From NCBI GenBank assembly GCA_017848965.1, contig JAFIHA010000011.1, positions 1 through 49,816 on the forward strand: a stretch of DNA of 49,816 nt, written 5' to 3'. Each line of letters opens with the position of its first letter. The first letter of the stretch is position 1. A program made the translations under genes and the position numbers. Under the pieces are notes generated by a model. The model had not been told where the DNA came from, did not search any database, and saw only the letters and a program-made list of their open reading frames with translations. Shown here piece after piece: positions 28,106 to 37,312 of the stretch. The DNA is from Dechloromonas aromatica (nom. nud.) (lineage in GTDB: Bacteria > Pseudomonadota > Gammaproteobacteria > Burkholderiales > Rhodocyclaceae).

Positions 28106-28723
28106 ATGATTCCCGACTATTGGACCGAGGCAACGCGCGCGCTGGCCGCGCTCGATGCGCCGCTGGCCGCCCTGATCGAAACGCACGCCGGCGCCGCGCT
28201 GGCCTCGCGTGGTGACCCGTTCGCCACGCTGGCCCGCTCGGTGGTTGGCCAGCAGATTTCGGTGAAAGCCGCCGATGCGGTCTGGGGGCGTTTCGTCGCG
28301 CGCGTCGGCACGCTGTCGCCGGCGGCGGTGGCGGCCCTCGGCCGCGAGGGGCTGGCCGGTTGCGGTCTGTCGCAGCGCAAGATCGAATACCTGGCTGACC
28401 TCGCCGCGCATTTCCTCGACGGTCGTCTCGATCCCGATGGCTGGCATCGCCTCGACGACGAGACGCTGATCGTCGAGTTGTGCCGGGTGCGCGGCATCGG
28501 CCGATGGACGGCGGAGATGTTCCTGATCTTCAACCTGATGCGGCCGGATGTCTTTCCGCTCGACGACATCGGCCTGCAACGGGCGATCGCCCAGCATTAC
28601 TTCGCTGGCGCCCGACCCAGCCGGCGCGAGCTGGCGAGCGTCGGCGAACGCTGGCGGCCGTGGCGTTCGGTGGCTACCTGGTATCTCTGGCGCAGTCTTG
28701 ATCCGGTGCCGGTCGAGTACTGA
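28106..28723 (+). CDS. alkA: DNA-3-methyladenine glycosylase II
   Basis: A 205-aa HhH-GPD base-excision glycosylase: SVVGQQISVKAADAVWGRF, the helix-hairpin-helix LCRVRGIGRWTAEMFLIF, and the catalytic aspartate in VFPLDDIGLQRAI. It excises alkylated purines. It lacks the extra N-terminal domain of E. coli AlkA, so it is the short betaproteobacterial form. ATG 28106 is used; ATG 28094 in the same frame is nearly as plausible. Confidence 0.88.
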   Translation: MIPDYWTEATRALAALDAPLAALIETHAGAALASRGDPFATLARSVVGQQISVKAADAVWGRFVARVGTLSPAAVAALGREGLAGCGLSQRKIEYLADLAAHFLDGRLDPDGWHRLDDETLIVELCRVRGIGRWTAEMFLIFNLMRPDVFPLDDIGLQRAIAQHYFAGARPSRRELASVGERWRPWRSVATWYLWRSLDPVPVEY

Positions 28724-28748
28724 CGCATTGCCCTTCTGACCTTTGGGG

Positions 28749-28754
28749 TAAAAT
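28749..28754 (+). promoter_or_regulatory. Candidate -10 box for accA
   Basis: TAAAAT 29 bp before the accA ATG, with TTGCCC 15 bp upstream at 28728. Spacing is short of ideal. Confidence 0.35.
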
Positions 28755-28782
28755 GCGCGCCAACTTCAGAACCGAGTAGTCC

Positions 28783-29751
28783 ATGAAAATCAGTTTCCTC
28801 GATTTCGAGCAGTCGATTGCCGAGCTCGAAGCCAAGATCGAACAGTTGCGCTTCGTCCAGGATGATTCCGCGGTCGATATCTCGGACGAAATCGGCCGCC
28901 TGGAAAAGAAAAGTGCCCAGCTGACCAAGGACGTCTACGCCAAGCTGACGCCGTGGCAGATCTCGCAGGTCGCCCGTCATCCGCAACGCCCGTACACGCT
29001 CGATTACATCCAGCACATCTTCACCGACTTCGAAGAACTTCACGGCGACCGCGCCTTTGCCGACGACCATGCGATCGTCGGTGGCCTGGCCCGCTTCAAC
29101 GGCGAGCCGGTGATGGTGATCGGCCACCAGAAGGGTCGTGACACCAAGGAAAAGATCCACCGCAACTTCGGCATGCCGCGTCCGGAAGGCTATCGCAAGG
29201 CGCTGCGCCTGATGAAGCTGGCCGAGAAGTTCGGCCTGCCGGTGCTGACCTTCGTCGACACGCCCGGCGCCTATCCCGGCATCGGTGCCGAGGAGCGCGG
29301 CCAGTCCGAGGCGATCGGCCGCAACCTCTATGTGATGGCGGAACTGAAGGTGCCGGTGATCGTCACCATCATCGGCGAAGGCGGTTCCGGCGGCGCGCTG
29401 GCGATCGCCGTCGGCGACACCGTGCAGATGTTGCAGTACTCGACCTACTCGGTGATCTCGCCGGAAGGTTGCGCTTCCATTCTCTGGAAGAGCGCCGACA
29501 AGGCGCCGGAAGCCGCTGAAACCATGGGCATCACGGCGCAGCGCCTGAAGACGCTGGGCCTGATCGACCGCATCGTCAACGAACCGCTCGGCGGCGCCCA
29601 CCGCGACCACGTCGCGATGGCGGCCAACCTGAAGAAGGCCTTGCAGGACGCGCTCAAACAGCTTTCCGGCCTGCCGGTCGATGCCCTGCTGGCGCAGCGC
29701 TACGAGCGCCTGATGAGCTATGGCCGCTTCAAGGAACAGCCTGCCGACTGA
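28783..29751 (+). CDS. accA: Acetyl-CoA carboxylase carboxyltransferase subunit alpha
   Basis: A 322-aa AccA, the alpha half of the carboxyltransferase that moves CO2 from biotin to acetyl-CoA in the first step of fatty-acid synthesis. Opening [33 protein letters not shown], the crotonase-type oxyanion region [25 protein letters not shown] and the [15 protein letters not shown] motif are all present. Length is standard (about 320). Its end overlaps tilS by 32 bp, a common betaproteobacterial pair. Confidence 0.97.
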   Translation: MKISFLDFEQSIAELEAKIEQLRFVQDDSAVDISDEIGRLEKKSAQLTKDVYAKLTPWQISQVARHPQRPYTLDYIQHIFTDFEELHGDRAFADDHAIVGGLARFNGEPVMVIGHQKGRDTKEKIHRNFGMPRPEGYRKALRLMKLAEKFGLPVLTFVDTPGAYPGIGAEERGQSEAIGRNLYVMAELKVPVIVTIIGEGGSGGALAIAVGDTVQMLQYSTYSVISPEGCASILWKSADKAPEAAETMGITAQRLKTLGLIDRIVNEPLGGAHRDHVAMAANLKKALQDALKQLSGLPVDALLAQRYERLMSYGRFKEQPAD

Positions 29752-30697
29752 CCTTTTCCAGCGGGTCGGCGCTTTCGTCGCCGCCCGCATCGCTCCCGGC
29801 GCGACCGTCCATCTCGGTCTCTCCGGCGGGCGCGATTCCATCGTCCTGCTCGATCTGCTGAGCCGTCTGCCGCTGGCCGGCCGGCTCGCGGCAATCCACG
29901 TCAACCATGGCCTGTCGCCGCGCGCCGATGACTGGGCCGATTTCTGCCGCGCTACCTGCGCGCGCTTGGCCGTGCCGCTGACCGTCGTTCCGGTGGTCGT
30001 CGACCGCAGCACCGGCCAGGGACTGGAAGCCGCCGCCCGTGCCGCCCGCTACGCGGCTTTTGCCGATTGTGCCGGGCCCGGCGGCACGCTGCTGCTGGCC
30101 CAGCATCGTGGCGACCAGGCCGAGACCGTCCTCTTCAACCTGCTGCGCGGTAGCGGCGTCGCCGGCGCCGCCGGCATGCGCGGCGAACGAGAGAACCACG
30201 GCCTGCGCCTGCTGCGTCCGCTGCTCGGCACAGCGCGCGCCGAAATCGACGCCTATGCGCCGGCCCGCGGGCTGGCCTGGATCGACGACGAAAGCAACGA
30301 CGACACGCGGCTGTCGCGCAATTTCCTGCGCCACCGCATCCTGCCTGAACTGAACGAGCGCTTTCCCGGTGCCGAGGCGGCGCTTGTCCGGGCCGCCGGG
30401 CATTTCGCCGAAGCCGGCGAACTGCTCGACGCGCTGGCCGAAGTGGACTGGCAGCGCGTCGCCGACGGCGACGCGGCGCGCCTGCCGCAACTGCGTGAAC
30501 TGGCGCCGGCCCGTCTCCGGAACCTGCTGCGTTGGCGCTTGCAACAACTGGGCTGGCAGCCGCCGGCGGCCAACCGTCTCGACGAGTTCGTCCGCCAGTT
30601 GCTCGATGCTGCACCCGACCGTCATCCCGAACTGCAACTGCCGGCCGGCCGAATGCGCTTGAGCCGGGCCCGGCTGCGCTGGTTGCCGGGTGGATAA
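29720..30697 (+). CDS. tilS: tRNA(Ile)-lysidine synthetase
   Basis: A 325-aa N-type ATP pyrophosphatase that attaches lysine to C34 of tRNA-Ile(CAU), making it read AUA. P-loop SGGRDS at residues 35-40, then [39 protein letters not shown], and the late [19 protein letters not shown] motif. It has the catalytic and central domains but lacks the C-terminal domain of the 430-aa E. coli enzyme, as do some other TilS proteins. Starts inside the end of accA. Confidence 0.93.
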   Translation: MAASRNSLPTDLFQRVGAFVAARIAPGATVHLGLSGGRDSIVLLDLLSRLPLAGRLAAIHVNHGLSPRADDWADFCRATCARLAVPLTVVPVVVDRSTGQGLEAAARAARYAAFADCAGPGGTLLLAQHRGDQAETVLFNLLRGSGVAGAAGMRGERENHGLRLLRPLLGTARAEIDAYAPARGLAWIDDESNDDTRLSRNFLRHRILPELNERFPGAEAALVRAAGHFAEAGELLDALAEVDWQRVADGDAARLPQLRELAPARLRNLLRWRLQQLGWQPPAANRLDEFVRQLLDAAPDRHPELQLPAGRMRLSRARLRWLPGG

Positions 30698-30774
30698 CAA
30701 TTGCTTACCGCCTGCCTTTCCCCTGTCGGAAGCCTTCAGTTACAATCACCGGATTATTTATTTGTAAACAGGCC

Positions 30775-31653
30775 ATGATTACCGGATCCATTGTCGCCAT
30801 CGTCACGCCCATGCACGAGGATGGCAGCCTCGATTTCAACGCCCTGCGCAACCTGGTCGACTTCCACGTCCAGGAAGGTAGCGACGGCATCGTCATTGTC
30901 GGTACCACCGGCGAATCCCCGACCGTCGATGTGGACGAGCACTGCGAACTGATCCGCGTGACGGTCGAGCATGCCGCCGGCCGCATTCCGGTGATCGCCG
31001 GCACCGGCGCCAATTCGACGGCGGAAGCCATCGAACTGACGCGCTTCGCCAAGAAGGCTGGCGCCGACATGGCGCTGTCGGTCGTGCCGTATTACAACAA
31101 GCCGAGCCAGGAAGGCCTCTACCGCCACTTCAAGGCGATAGCCGAAGCCGTCGATCTACCGGTCCTGCTCTACAACGTGCCCGGCCGTACCGTTGCCGAC
31201 ATGAGCAACGACACCATCCTGCGTCTCGCCGAGGTGCCCGGTATCGTCGGCGTCAAGGACGCGACCGGCAACCTGGATCGCGCCTGTGACCTGATTCAGC
31301 GTGCGCCGGAAGGTTTCGCCCTGTACAGCGGCGACGACCTGAGCTGCGTGCTGTCGATCATGCTCGGCTTCCACGGCAATATCTCGGTCACCGCCAACGT
31401 CGCGCCGCGCCTGATGCACGAAATGTGCGTCGCCGCCGCCGCTGGCGATGTCGCGCGTGCCAAGGAAATCCATTTCCGCCTGCTCGGCCTGCATCGTGAC
31501 CTCTTCTGCGAGGCCAATCCGATTCCCGTCAAGTGGGCGGTCAGCCGCATGGGCCTGATGCCCGAAGGCATTCGCCTGCCCCTGACGCCGCTGGCGGAAG
31601 CCGGTCAGGCACGCGTGCTGGCAGCCATGCGCCAGGCCGGTATCGACGTATGA
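30775..31653 (+). CDS. dapA: 4-hydroxy-tetrahydrodipicolinate synthase
   Basis: A 292-aa class-I aldolase that condenses pyruvate with aspartate semialdehyde in the lysine/diaminopimelate pathway. Seen: VGTTGESPT (active-site threonines), the tyrosine in [14 protein letters not shown], and the Schiff-base lysine in [13 protein letters not shown]. Length and ends match DapA. TACAAT at 30741 may serve as its -10. It overlaps bamC at the stop (ATGA), a conserved dapA-bamC pair. Confidence 0.97.
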   Translation: MITGSIVAIVTPMHEDGSLDFNALRNLVDFHVQEGSDGIVIVGTTGESPTVDVDEHCELIRVTVEHAAGRIPVIAGTGANSTAEAIELTRFAKKAGADMALSVVPYYNKPSQEGLYRHFKAIAEAVDLPVLLYNVPGRTVADMSNDTILRLAEVPGIVGVKDATGNLDRACDLIQRAPEGFALYSGDDLSCVLSIMLGFHGNISVTANVAPRLMHEMCVAAAAGDVARAKEIHFRLLGLHRDLFCEANPIPVKWAVSRMGLMPEGIRLPLTPLAEAGQARVLAAMRQAGIDV

Positions 31654-32810
31654 AAGAAAGCATGAAGACCATGAATCACCGGATTTCCGGCCTCACCCTC
31701 TGTCTCGTCGCGGTTGCCGTGGCCGGCTGCAGTGGCAACATCATTCCCGAGTCGCGCAAGATCGAATACAAGTCGGCGGGCAAGGTGCCTACCCTCGAAG
31801 TACCGCCGGATCTCACCCAGTTGAGCCGTGACGACCGCTACCTGGTGCCGGACGACGCCGGCAAGGGCTCGGCCACGTTCTCGGCCTATGCCGCTGAACG
31901 GACGCCGGAAGCGCAGGCTGGGCAATCGGCGGTGCTGCCCAAGGTGGACAAGGTGCGTGTCGAGCGTTCCGGCAGCCAGCGCTGGCTGGTCGTCAATTCG
32001 GCACCGGAGGCCTTGTGGGACCCGATCAAGGAGTTCTGGCAGGAAACCGGTTTCATCGTCAACATCGAACGACCGGAAGCCGGCGTGATGGAAACCGACT
32101 GGGCGGAAAACCGCGCCAAGATTCCGTCCGACATCATCCGCAACACCCTGGGTCGTATCGTCGATTCCCTCTATTCCAGCGGCGAGCGCGACAAGTTCCG
32201 CACCCGCCTGGAGCCGGGGGCGCAGCCGGGCACCACCGAAATCTACATCAGCCACCGGGCGATGGAGGAGGTCTATACCTCTTCGGCCAAGGAAGACACC
32301 CGTTGGCAGCCGCGTGCCGCCGATCCGGACCTGGAAGCGGAAATGCTGCGCCGCCTGATGGTGCGCCTCGGCGCCGAGGAAAAGCGCGCCGAAGCCGCAT
32401 TGGCAACGCCCAAGAGCGAGCCGCGGGCGCGTCTGACGCGGGCTGACGACGGCAGCGGCAAGCTTGAAGTCTTCGATCGTTTCGACCGCGCCTGGCGTCG
32501 TGTCGGTCTGGCGCTTGACCGCGTCGGGTTCACTGTCGAGGATCGTGATCGCTCGCGCGGCATCTATTTCGTCCGCTACGTCGATCCTGAACAGGACAAT
32601 GCCAGCAAGAAGAGTGATGGCCTGCTGTCGCGCCTGGCGTTCTGGAAGAGCGACGAGAAGTCGGCGGTTTCTCGCGAGCAGTACCGTATTCACGTCGAGG
32701 ACGGCGGTGGCAGCAGTTCCAGCGTGCAGGTCCTGACCAGCGAAGGCGGTACCGACAAGTCGGAGACGGCAAAGAAGATTCTTGCGCTGTTGCAGCAGCA
32801 GTTGCAGTAA
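31650..32810 (+). CDS. bamC: Outer membrane assembly lipoprotein BamC
   Basis: A 386-aa lipoprotein with signal and lipobox VAGC (Cys27), then the unstructured BamC N-terminal segment ([18 protein letters not shown]) that lies on BamD. Two helix-grip domains follow, the first about [20 protein letters not shown], the second [21 protein letters not shown] and [12 protein letters not shown]. It is an outer-membrane subunit of the BAM complex. ATG 31650 overlaps the dapA stop; ATG 31662 and 31671 are alternative starts that leave the lipobox intact. Confidence 0.93.
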   Translation: MKESMKTMNHRISGLTLCLVAVAVAGCSGNIIPESRKIEYKSAGKVPTLEVPPDLTQLSRDDRYLVPDDAGKGSATFSAYAAERTPEAQAGQSAVLPKVDKVRVERSGSQRWLVVNSAPEALWDPIKEFWQETGFIVNIERPEAGVMETDWAENRAKIPSDIIRNTLGRIVDSLYSSGERDKFRTRLEPGAQPGTTEIYISHRAMEEVYTSSAKEDTRWQPRAADPDLEAEMLRRLMVRLGAEEKRAEAALATPKSEPRARLTRADDGSGKLEVFDRFDRAWRRVGLALDRVGFTVEDRDRSRGIYFVRYVDPEQDNASKKSDGLLSRLAFWKSDEKSAVSREQYRIHVEDGGGSSSSVQVLTSEGGTDKSETAKKILALLQQQLQ

Positions 32811-32823
32811 GGACAGCAGGTAT

Positions 32824-32850
32824 TGGCGCCGTGACCGGATCACGGCGCCA
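32824..32850 (+). terminator. Stem-loop after bamC
   Basis: TGGCGCCGTGA pairs perfectly with TCACGGCGCCA around CCGGA, 14 bp after the bamC stop. No T-run follows, so it may act with the next hairpin or protect the mRNA 3' end. Confidence 0.6.
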
Positions 32851-32852
32851 AG

Positions 32853-32890
32853 GCAATAAAAAACGGGGCCGAAGCCCCGTTTTTTATTGC
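32853..32890. terminator. Bidirectional terminator between bamC and the lipoprotein gene
   Basis: A 17-bp perfect stem with loop CGAA: A-rich left arm, GC core ACGGGGC/GCCCCGT, T-rich right arm, symmetrical so that either strand ends in a T-run. It serves bamC on the plus strand and the Ala-rich lipoprotein on the minus strand. Confidence 0.92.
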
Positions 32891-32904
32891 CTGGTCAAGC
32901 CAGA

Positions 32905-33174
32905 TTACTTCTTGGCTTCTTCGGTAACGGCAGCCTTGGCAGCGTCAACGACAGCAGCAGCGGCAGCGTCGGCAGCCGGGGCAGCAGCCGGAGCGGCAGC
33001 AGCGTCAGCCGGGGCAGCAGCCGGGGCAGCGGCAGCGTCAGCAGCCGGGGCAGCAGCCGGAGCGGCAGCTTGTTCTTGGGCCGGAGCCGGGGCGGCAGCA
33101 ACCGGTTCTTCCTTCTGACCGCAGGCGGTCAGGGCGAGGGCAAACAGGGCGGCGGCGAGAATGGACTTGTTCAT
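32905..33174 (-). CDS. Ala/Pro-rich low-complexity lipoprotein
   Basis: An 89-aa predicted lipoprotein: signal MNKSILAAALFALALTAC with lipobox LTAC (Cys18), then CGQKEEPVA. It ends in a low-complexity tail of AAPAAAPA/ADAAAA repeats to a charged end AAKAAVTEEAKK. The DNA of the repeat is a run of near-identical GCAGCCGGGGCAGCAGC units, so copy number may vary. The tail resembles other short proline-alanine surface or periplasmic linkers; no enzymatic fold is expected. A good -10 (TATAAT, minus strand 33249-33254) lies upstream. Confidence 0.75.
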   Translation of the reverse strand: MNKSILAAALFALALTACGQKEEPVAAAPAPAQEQAAAPAAAPAADAAAAPAAAPADAAAAPAAAPAADAAAAAVVDAAKAAVTEEAKK

Positions 33175-33248
33175 GAGATTTCCTTATCGACAAGAAGCAA
33201 ATAAATCCGAATAGATTTGTTCGGCCGGTTTACACCGAACCGCCGAAA

Positions 33249-33254
33249 ATTATA
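33249..33254 (-). promoter_or_regulatory. Candidate -10 box of the lipoprotein gene
   Basis: Minus-strand TATAAT, about 75 bp before the lipoprotein ATG. The -35 region is poor. Confidence 0.45.
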
Positions 33255-33304
33255 GCGCAAAAAAAATGTTGCAGCGCGGCGCAATACGCAAATGTCACAG
33301 TCCG

Positions 33305-33781
33305 TCACAGTCCGAGCGGAGTTTGCAGCAGGTTCTTCCGCGAAGCCTGCCAGATTTCCTCGAAACGTTCCAAATATGGCATCGCGCCGAGGGGGGCATC
33401 GATCAGCAGCACGCTGCGCGGCAGGTTCTTTTCGAGGCGGACCAGTGCGTGTCGGGCATCGACGATGAGCATGCTGTCGCGCAGACCGGACAGCTCGGGG
33501 GGAGTTTGCCGGATTTCAGCCCGATGCATCCATGGGGTCAGCAGACGCTGCAGGCGTGGGCTGTGAGTCTGGAAGTGCGCCCCTTCACGCAGGGCGATGC
33601 GCAGGGGCTGTTCCTTGGCATTCGTCAGCAATTGCCCGAGATGTTCCTGGCGGCCGCTGTTCTCGAGGCCCAGTCGCGCCAGGTCCTCGTCGTAGATGCA
33701 GAGCTGGCGCCTGGCGAGCGGCAGCAAGCGGTCGACGGCGGCCAGATAGTCGGTCCAGGATTCGATCAGTTCGCGAGCCAT
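33305..33781 (-). CDS. Conserved hypothetical protein
   Basis: A 158-aa soluble alpha/beta protein starting [20 protein letters not shown] and including the strand-helix segment [18 protein letters not shown] and a second [21 protein letters not shown]. The layout looks like one half of a phospholipase-D-like sandwich without an HKD motif; this comparison is weak. It lies divergent to rlmD with 51 bp between. The rlmD frame continues open under it, but that extension is not real. Confidence 0.7.
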   Translation of the reverse strand: MARELIESWTDYLAAVDRLLPLARRQLCIYDEDLARLGLENSGRQEHLGQLLTNAKEQPLRIALREGAHFQTHSPRLQRLLTPWMHRAEIRQTPPELSGLRDSMLIVDARHALVRLEKNLPRSVLLIDAPLGAMPYLERFEEIWQASRKNLLQTPLGL

Positions 33782-33832
33782 GGCGCCAAATATACCCGAT
33801 TGATAGAATTCGCGCTTTTATCGGAGGCGACC

Positions 33833-35131
33833 GTGCCGATCGGGAAAGTCGAATCGCTGGACCACGAAGCCCGCGGCATCGTTCGCGAGGACGGCAAGGC
33901 CATCTTCGTCGATGGGGCGCTGCCCGGAGAAACCGTCGAATACGCCAGCTTCCGGCGCAAGCCGAAGTACGAACTGGCGCATCTGGTGCAGGTGCTGAAA
34001 CCGTCGGTCGCGCGCGTTACGCCGGCCTGCCCGCATTTCGGCATCTGCGGCGGTTGCGCGATGCAGCACATGGAGCCGTCGGCGCAGATCGCCGCCAAGC
34101 AGCGCGTGCTCGAAGACAGCCTGTGGCACATCGGGCGCGTCCGCGCCGAGAGCATCCTGCCGCCGATCCATGGCGCGCCCTGGGGATACCGGCACCGGGC
34201 GCGGCTGGGTGTGCGCAAGGTCGAGTCACGTGGCGGCATGCTGATCGGTTTCCACGAATGGCGCAGCAGCTACATCGCCGACATCCATAGCTGCCTGGTC
34301 CTGCCGCCGCACGTTTCCGAGCTGCTCATGCCCTTGCGCGAGCTGATCGGCGGGCTGAGCATCGCCGACCGTCTGCCGCAGATCGAAGTCGCCGTCGGCG
34401 AACACTGTACGACGCTGGTCTTCCGCATCCTGGCGCCGCTGAGCGCCGCGGACGAGAAGGCGGTGCGCGCCTTCGCCGACCGTCACGATGTCGTGATCTA
34501 CCTGCAGCCGAAGGGGCCGGACAGCGCGCAGCGCTTCCATCCGCTGCCCGGGCCGCGGCTTTCCTACACCTTGCCCGAATTCGGTCTCGAACTCGATTTC
34601 CGGCCGACTGACTTCACCCAGGTCAACCACGCGGTGAATCGTGTCATGGTCCGCCGTGCCCTGCGCCTGCTCGATCCGCAGCCGGGCGAGCGGATTGCCG
34701 ACATGTTCTGCGGTCTGGGCAATTTCACGCTGCCGATCGCCCGCAGCGGCGCCGCGGTGGTCGGTATCGAAGGCAGTCCGGCGCTGGTCGCTCGCGGCTG
34801 CGAGGCGGCAATCGCCAACGGCCTCGGCGAACGGGTCGAATTCGGTGTCGCCAACCTGTTCGAGTGTACCGAGCAATCGCTGGCCAAACTTGGGCGCTTC
34901 GACAAGATGCTGATCGATCCGCCGCGCGAAGGCGCCGTCGAACTATGCAAGGCGCTGGGCGTCGATGCGCCGCGGCGCATCGTCTACGTCTCCTGCAACC
35001 CGGCGACGCTCGCCCGCGACGCCGGCGTGCTGACGGCAGTGCAAGGCTACCGGCTGGCGGCGGCGGGCATCGTCAACATGTTCCCGCATACCGCTCACGT
35101 CGAGTCGATCGCGCTTTTCGAGCGGCCATGA
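33833..35131 (+). CDS. rlmD: 23S rRNA (uracil(1939)-C5)-methyltransferase RlmD
   Basis: A 432-aa RumA-type enzyme that makes 5-methyluridine at U1939 of 23S rRNA using SAM. An N-terminal TRAM-like domain ([20 protein letters not shown]), the 4Fe-4S cysteines C66, C72, C75 ([10 protein letters not shown]) and C154, the SAM motif [14 protein letters not shown], and the catalytic cysteine in [12 protein letters not shown] near the end. GTG 33833 has GGAGG five nt upstream and gives the family start. The in-frame upstream extension overlaps the divergent gene and is rejected. Confidence 0.94.
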   Translation: MPIGKVESLDHEARGIVREDGKAIFVDGALPGETVEYASFRRKPKYELAHLVQVLKPSVARVTPACPHFGICGGCAMQHMEPSAQIAAKQRVLEDSLWHIGRVRAESILPPIHGAPWGYRHRARLGVRKVESRGGMLIGFHEWRSSYIADIHSCLVLPPHVSELLMPLRELIGGLSIADRLPQIEVAVGEHCTTLVFRILAPLSAADEKAVRAFADRHDVVIYLQPKGPDSAQRFHPLPGPRLSYTLPEFGLELDFRPTDFTQVNHAVNRVMVRRALRLLDPQPGERIADMFCGLGNFTLPIARSGAAVVGIEGSPALVARGCEAAIANGLGERVEFGVANLFECTEQSLAKLGRFDKMLIDPPREGAVELCKALGVDAPRRIVYVSCNPATLARDAGVLTAVQGYRLAAAGIVNMFPHTAHVESIALFERP

Positions 35132-35174
35132 AAAAGGGCGGCCGCAGCCGCCCTCGCCCCGCAGTGGGATGTAC

Positions 35175-35867
35175 TCAGTCGCGCTCGCCGGTCAGCGCCA
35201 TGATCAGTTGCAGCAGGCTGACGAAGATGTTGTACACATCCAGATAGACGGCCAGCGTGGCGGAGACGTAGTTGGTTTCGCCGCCATGGACGATACGGCT
35301 GATGTCATACAGGATGTAAGCCGAGAAGATGCCGATGACCGCCGCCGAGATCGCCAGCGACAGCGCCGGAATCTGGAAGAAGATGTTGGCGACGATGGCC
35401 AGCAGCACAAGGATGAGACCGGCGAACAGGAACTTGCCCATGCCCGTGAAATCGCGCTTGCTGGTGGCGGCGATTGACGACAGCACGAAGAAGATGGCAC
35501 CGGTGCCGCCGGCCGCCAAGGCGATCATCGAACCGCCGTTGGAGAAGCCAAGCGCGAACTGCAGAATGCGCGACAGCATCAGGCCCATGAAGAAGGTGAA
35601 GCCGAGCAGCAGGGCGACACCGAGGCCGCGGTCCTTGTTCTTCTCGATCCCCCACATGAAGCCGAAGGCGATGGCCATGAACAGCACGAAGGAGATCAGC
35701 GGGCTGCCGGCGAAGAAGGAGAAGCCCATCTGGATCCCGGCCAGCGCGCCGAGCACGGTCGGCACCATCGACAGGCCGAGCAGCATGTAGGTATTGCGCA
35801 GTACGCGGTTCTGCTGCGTCGCGTAAGTACCGGCACCCTGGCGGGCGATTTCGAAGTTGGTGGTCAT
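35175..35867 (-). CDS. Bax inhibitor-1/YccA family membrane protein
   Basis: A 230-aa protein with seven hydrophobic segments and the BI-1 layout: N-terminal NRVLRNTYMLLGLSMV, internal helices, and a final IFVSLLQLIMALTGERD tail. Bacterial BI-1/YccA homologues include the FtsH modulator YccA and pH-sensitive calcium leak channels. ATG 35867 gives MTTNFEIARQGAG; the longer frame start is unlikely. Lies convergent with rlmD. Confidence 0.92.
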   Translation of the reverse strand: MTTNFEIARQGAGTYATQQNRVLRNTYMLLGLSMVPTVLGALAGIQMGFSFFAGSPLISFVLFMAIAFGFMWGIEKNKDRGLGVALLLGFTFFMGLMLSRILQFALGFSNGGSMIALAAGGTGAIFFVLSSIAATSKRDFTGMGKFLFAGLILVLLAIVANIFFQIPALSLAISAAVIGIFSAYILYDISRIVHGGETNYVSATLAVYLDVYNIFVSLLQLIMALTGERD

Positions 35868-35992
35868 GGTCGGAAGACTCCGTTTCAGGTTGTGACGAAG
35901 GCTAAGACTAGCCGAGACCGCCGGAAGTTTCAAATGCGATGATCATTGCCCTCCGACACCGGAGGGGCTGTGCTATCATGCCGGCCGCTAAC

Positions 35993-36080
35993 GGGTCTGT
36001 GGCAGAGCGGTTGAATGCACCGGTCTTGAAAACCGGCGTGGGGAAACCCATCGTGAGTTCGAATCTCACCGGACCCGCCA
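35993..36080 (+). tRNA. tRNA-Ser (anticodon TGA)
   Basis: Class-II tRNA of 88 nt with encoded CCA: acceptor GGGTCTG pairs with CGGACCC, discriminator G. Anticodon stem CCGGT/ACCGG encloses loop CTTGAAA, giving anticodon TGA (serine). A long variable arm CGTGGGGAAACCCATCG and T-loop GTTCGAATC are present. Confidence 0.95.
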
Positions 36081-36099
36081 CCTACCGACCGGAGCCGCC

Positions 36100-36234
36100 T
36101 TGCGCATCCTGCTTTATTTCCTCCTCGTCGGGGCCAGCGTCGCGCTCGCCTGGCATTATCCCTTCCTCTTTGAAATCCCCCTGCTTGCCGCGCTCGCCGG
36201 CGCCTGGCTGATCTTTTCGCCGCCCCGGGATTGA
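36100..36234 (+). CDS. Small hydrophobic protein downstream of tRNA-Ser
   Basis: A 44-aa frame starting TTG 36100 with GGAG five nt upstream. It is almost entirely hydrophobic (ILLYFLLVGASVALAWHYPF ... LLAALAGAWLIFSPPRD), fitting two short membrane helices. A good ribosome-binding site and uninterrupted hydrophobic frame support it; the rare TTG start and short length keep it tentative. It could be co-transcribed with the tRNA. Confidence 0.45.
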   Translation: MRILLYFLLVGASVALAWHYPFLFEIPLLAALAGAWLIFSPPRD

Positions 36235-36267
36235 ACCGGGTGGCTGGCCGGAGATTGCCGGCAGGCC

Positions 36268-36299
36268 TATAATCGAGGCAAATAGTGACCGGGCGGTCA
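36268..36299 (+). promoter_or_regulatory. Promoter with TetR-type operator for the yhiI-rbbA-yhhJ operon
   Basis: A perfect -10 TATAAT (36268-36273) is followed, at the expected transcription start and early leader, by the perfect inverted repeat TGACCGGGCGGTCA (36286-36299; 6-bp arms, 2-bp centre), a typical TetR/AcrR operator. Binding there would block initiation or clearance. No -35 match is obvious. No TetR gene is present in the window. Confidence 0.6.
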
Positions 36300-36319
36300 T
36301 TAAATCTTCGGGGTGTCTC

Positions 36320-37306
36320 ATGAAACCGAACCGCTTCATCAAGCCGCTGATTTTCGGGCTTCTGGCTGCGGCAGCCGTTGCCGTCTCCATCCATTTCTAC
36401 CTGCAGCCGCGGGCTGGGCTGCCCGCCGGCATCGTCGACGGCAACGGCCGGCTGGAGGCGACCGAGGTCGACGTCGCCAGCAAGCTCGCCGGGCGTCTGC
36501 GCGAGCTGTTGCCGCGCGAGGGCGATCGCGTCGAGGCCGGTGCCGTGGTCGGCCGGCTCGATGCCGACGACCTGCAGGCGCAGTTGCGCGCCGCCCAGGC
36601 CCAGGTCGAGCAGGCGCGGCAGGCGCTGGCGCAGTCGCAGGCCGGCGTGCGCAAATCGCGCTCCGACGTCAGCCTGGCCGGCAAGACCCTGCAGCGTTCC
36701 GAAGAACTGGTCGGTCGCGGCTTCATCAGCCGCAACAAGCTAGACAGCGACGTCACCGGCATGGAAGGCGCGCGCGCCGGCATGGCGCAGGCCCAGGGCA
36801 AGGTCGGCGAGGCCGAGGCGGCGGTGCTGGCGGCGCAGGCGCGGGTCGAGGCGCTGCAGGCGACATTGGCCGACAGCGAACTGAAGGCGCCGGTCGGCGG
36901 CCGCGTCCTCTACCGCCTGGCCGAGCCGGGAGAGGTGCTGGCGGCGGGCGGCAAGGCGCTGACCCTGGTCGATCTCGACGACATGTTCATGAGCATCTAC
37001 CTGTCCACCGGAATCGCCGGCCGCGTCGCGCTTGGCGCCGAGGCGCGCATCGTCCTCGACGCGCTGCCCGGGCAGCCGATTCCGGCCAGTGTCACCTTCG
37101 TCGCGCCGCAGGCGCAATTCACGCCGCGCGAGGTGGAAACGCGCAGCGAGCGGGAAAAGCTGATGTTCCGCGTCAAGCTGCGCGCCGATCCGGCCTGGCT
37201 GGCGGCGCACCGCGACCTGGCCAAGGGCGGCATGCCCGGCGTCGGCTACGTCCGGCTCGATTCCGCCGTCGTCTGGCCGGCTGCCCTGCAACCCGCCGCG
37301 GAGTAA
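36320..37306 (+). CDS. yhiI: HlyD-family membrane fusion protein (YhiI-like)
   Basis: A 328-aa periplasmic adaptor: one N-terminal membrane helix (FIKPLIFGLLAAAAVAVSIHF), biotinyl-lipoyl halves (NGRLEATEVDVASKLAGRLREL and ELKAPVGGRVLYRLAEPGEVLAAG), an alpha-hairpin coiled coil (QAQLRAAQAQVEQARQALAQ to about residue 190), and a beta-barrel C-terminus. It would bridge an inner-membrane ABC exporter to an outer-membrane channel. First gene of the operon; rbbA follows after 6 bp. Its pairing with an RbbA-type ATPase argues for YhiI rather than YbhG. Confidence 0.85.
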   Translation: MKPNRFIKPLIFGLLAAAAVAVSIHFYLQPRAGLPAGIVDGNGRLEATEVDVASKLAGRLRELLPREGDRVEAGAVVGRLDADDLQAQLRAAQAQVEQARQALAQSQAGVRKSRSDVSLAGKTLQRSEELVGRGFISRNKLDSDVTGMEGARAGMAQAQGKVGEAEAAVLAAQARVEALQATLADSELKAPVGGRVLYRLAEPGEVLAAGGKALTLVDLDDMFMSIYLSTGIAGRVALGAEARIVLDALPGQPIPASVTFVAPQAQFTPREVETRSEREKLMFRVKLRADPAWLAAHRDLAKGGMPGVGYVRLDSAVVWPAALQPAAE

Positions 37307-37312
37307 GGCGCC

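Noticed and set aside
32930..33075. Repeated units that might suggest a CRISPR-like or tandem array
   Set aside because: The repeats are in-frame Ala/Pro codons of a lipoprotein with no spacers of constant length.
33266..33832. In-frame 189-codon extension upstream of rlmD
   Set aside because: It overlaps a divergent conserved gene, and GTG 33833 has a strong Shine-Dalgarno and gives the family N-terminus.
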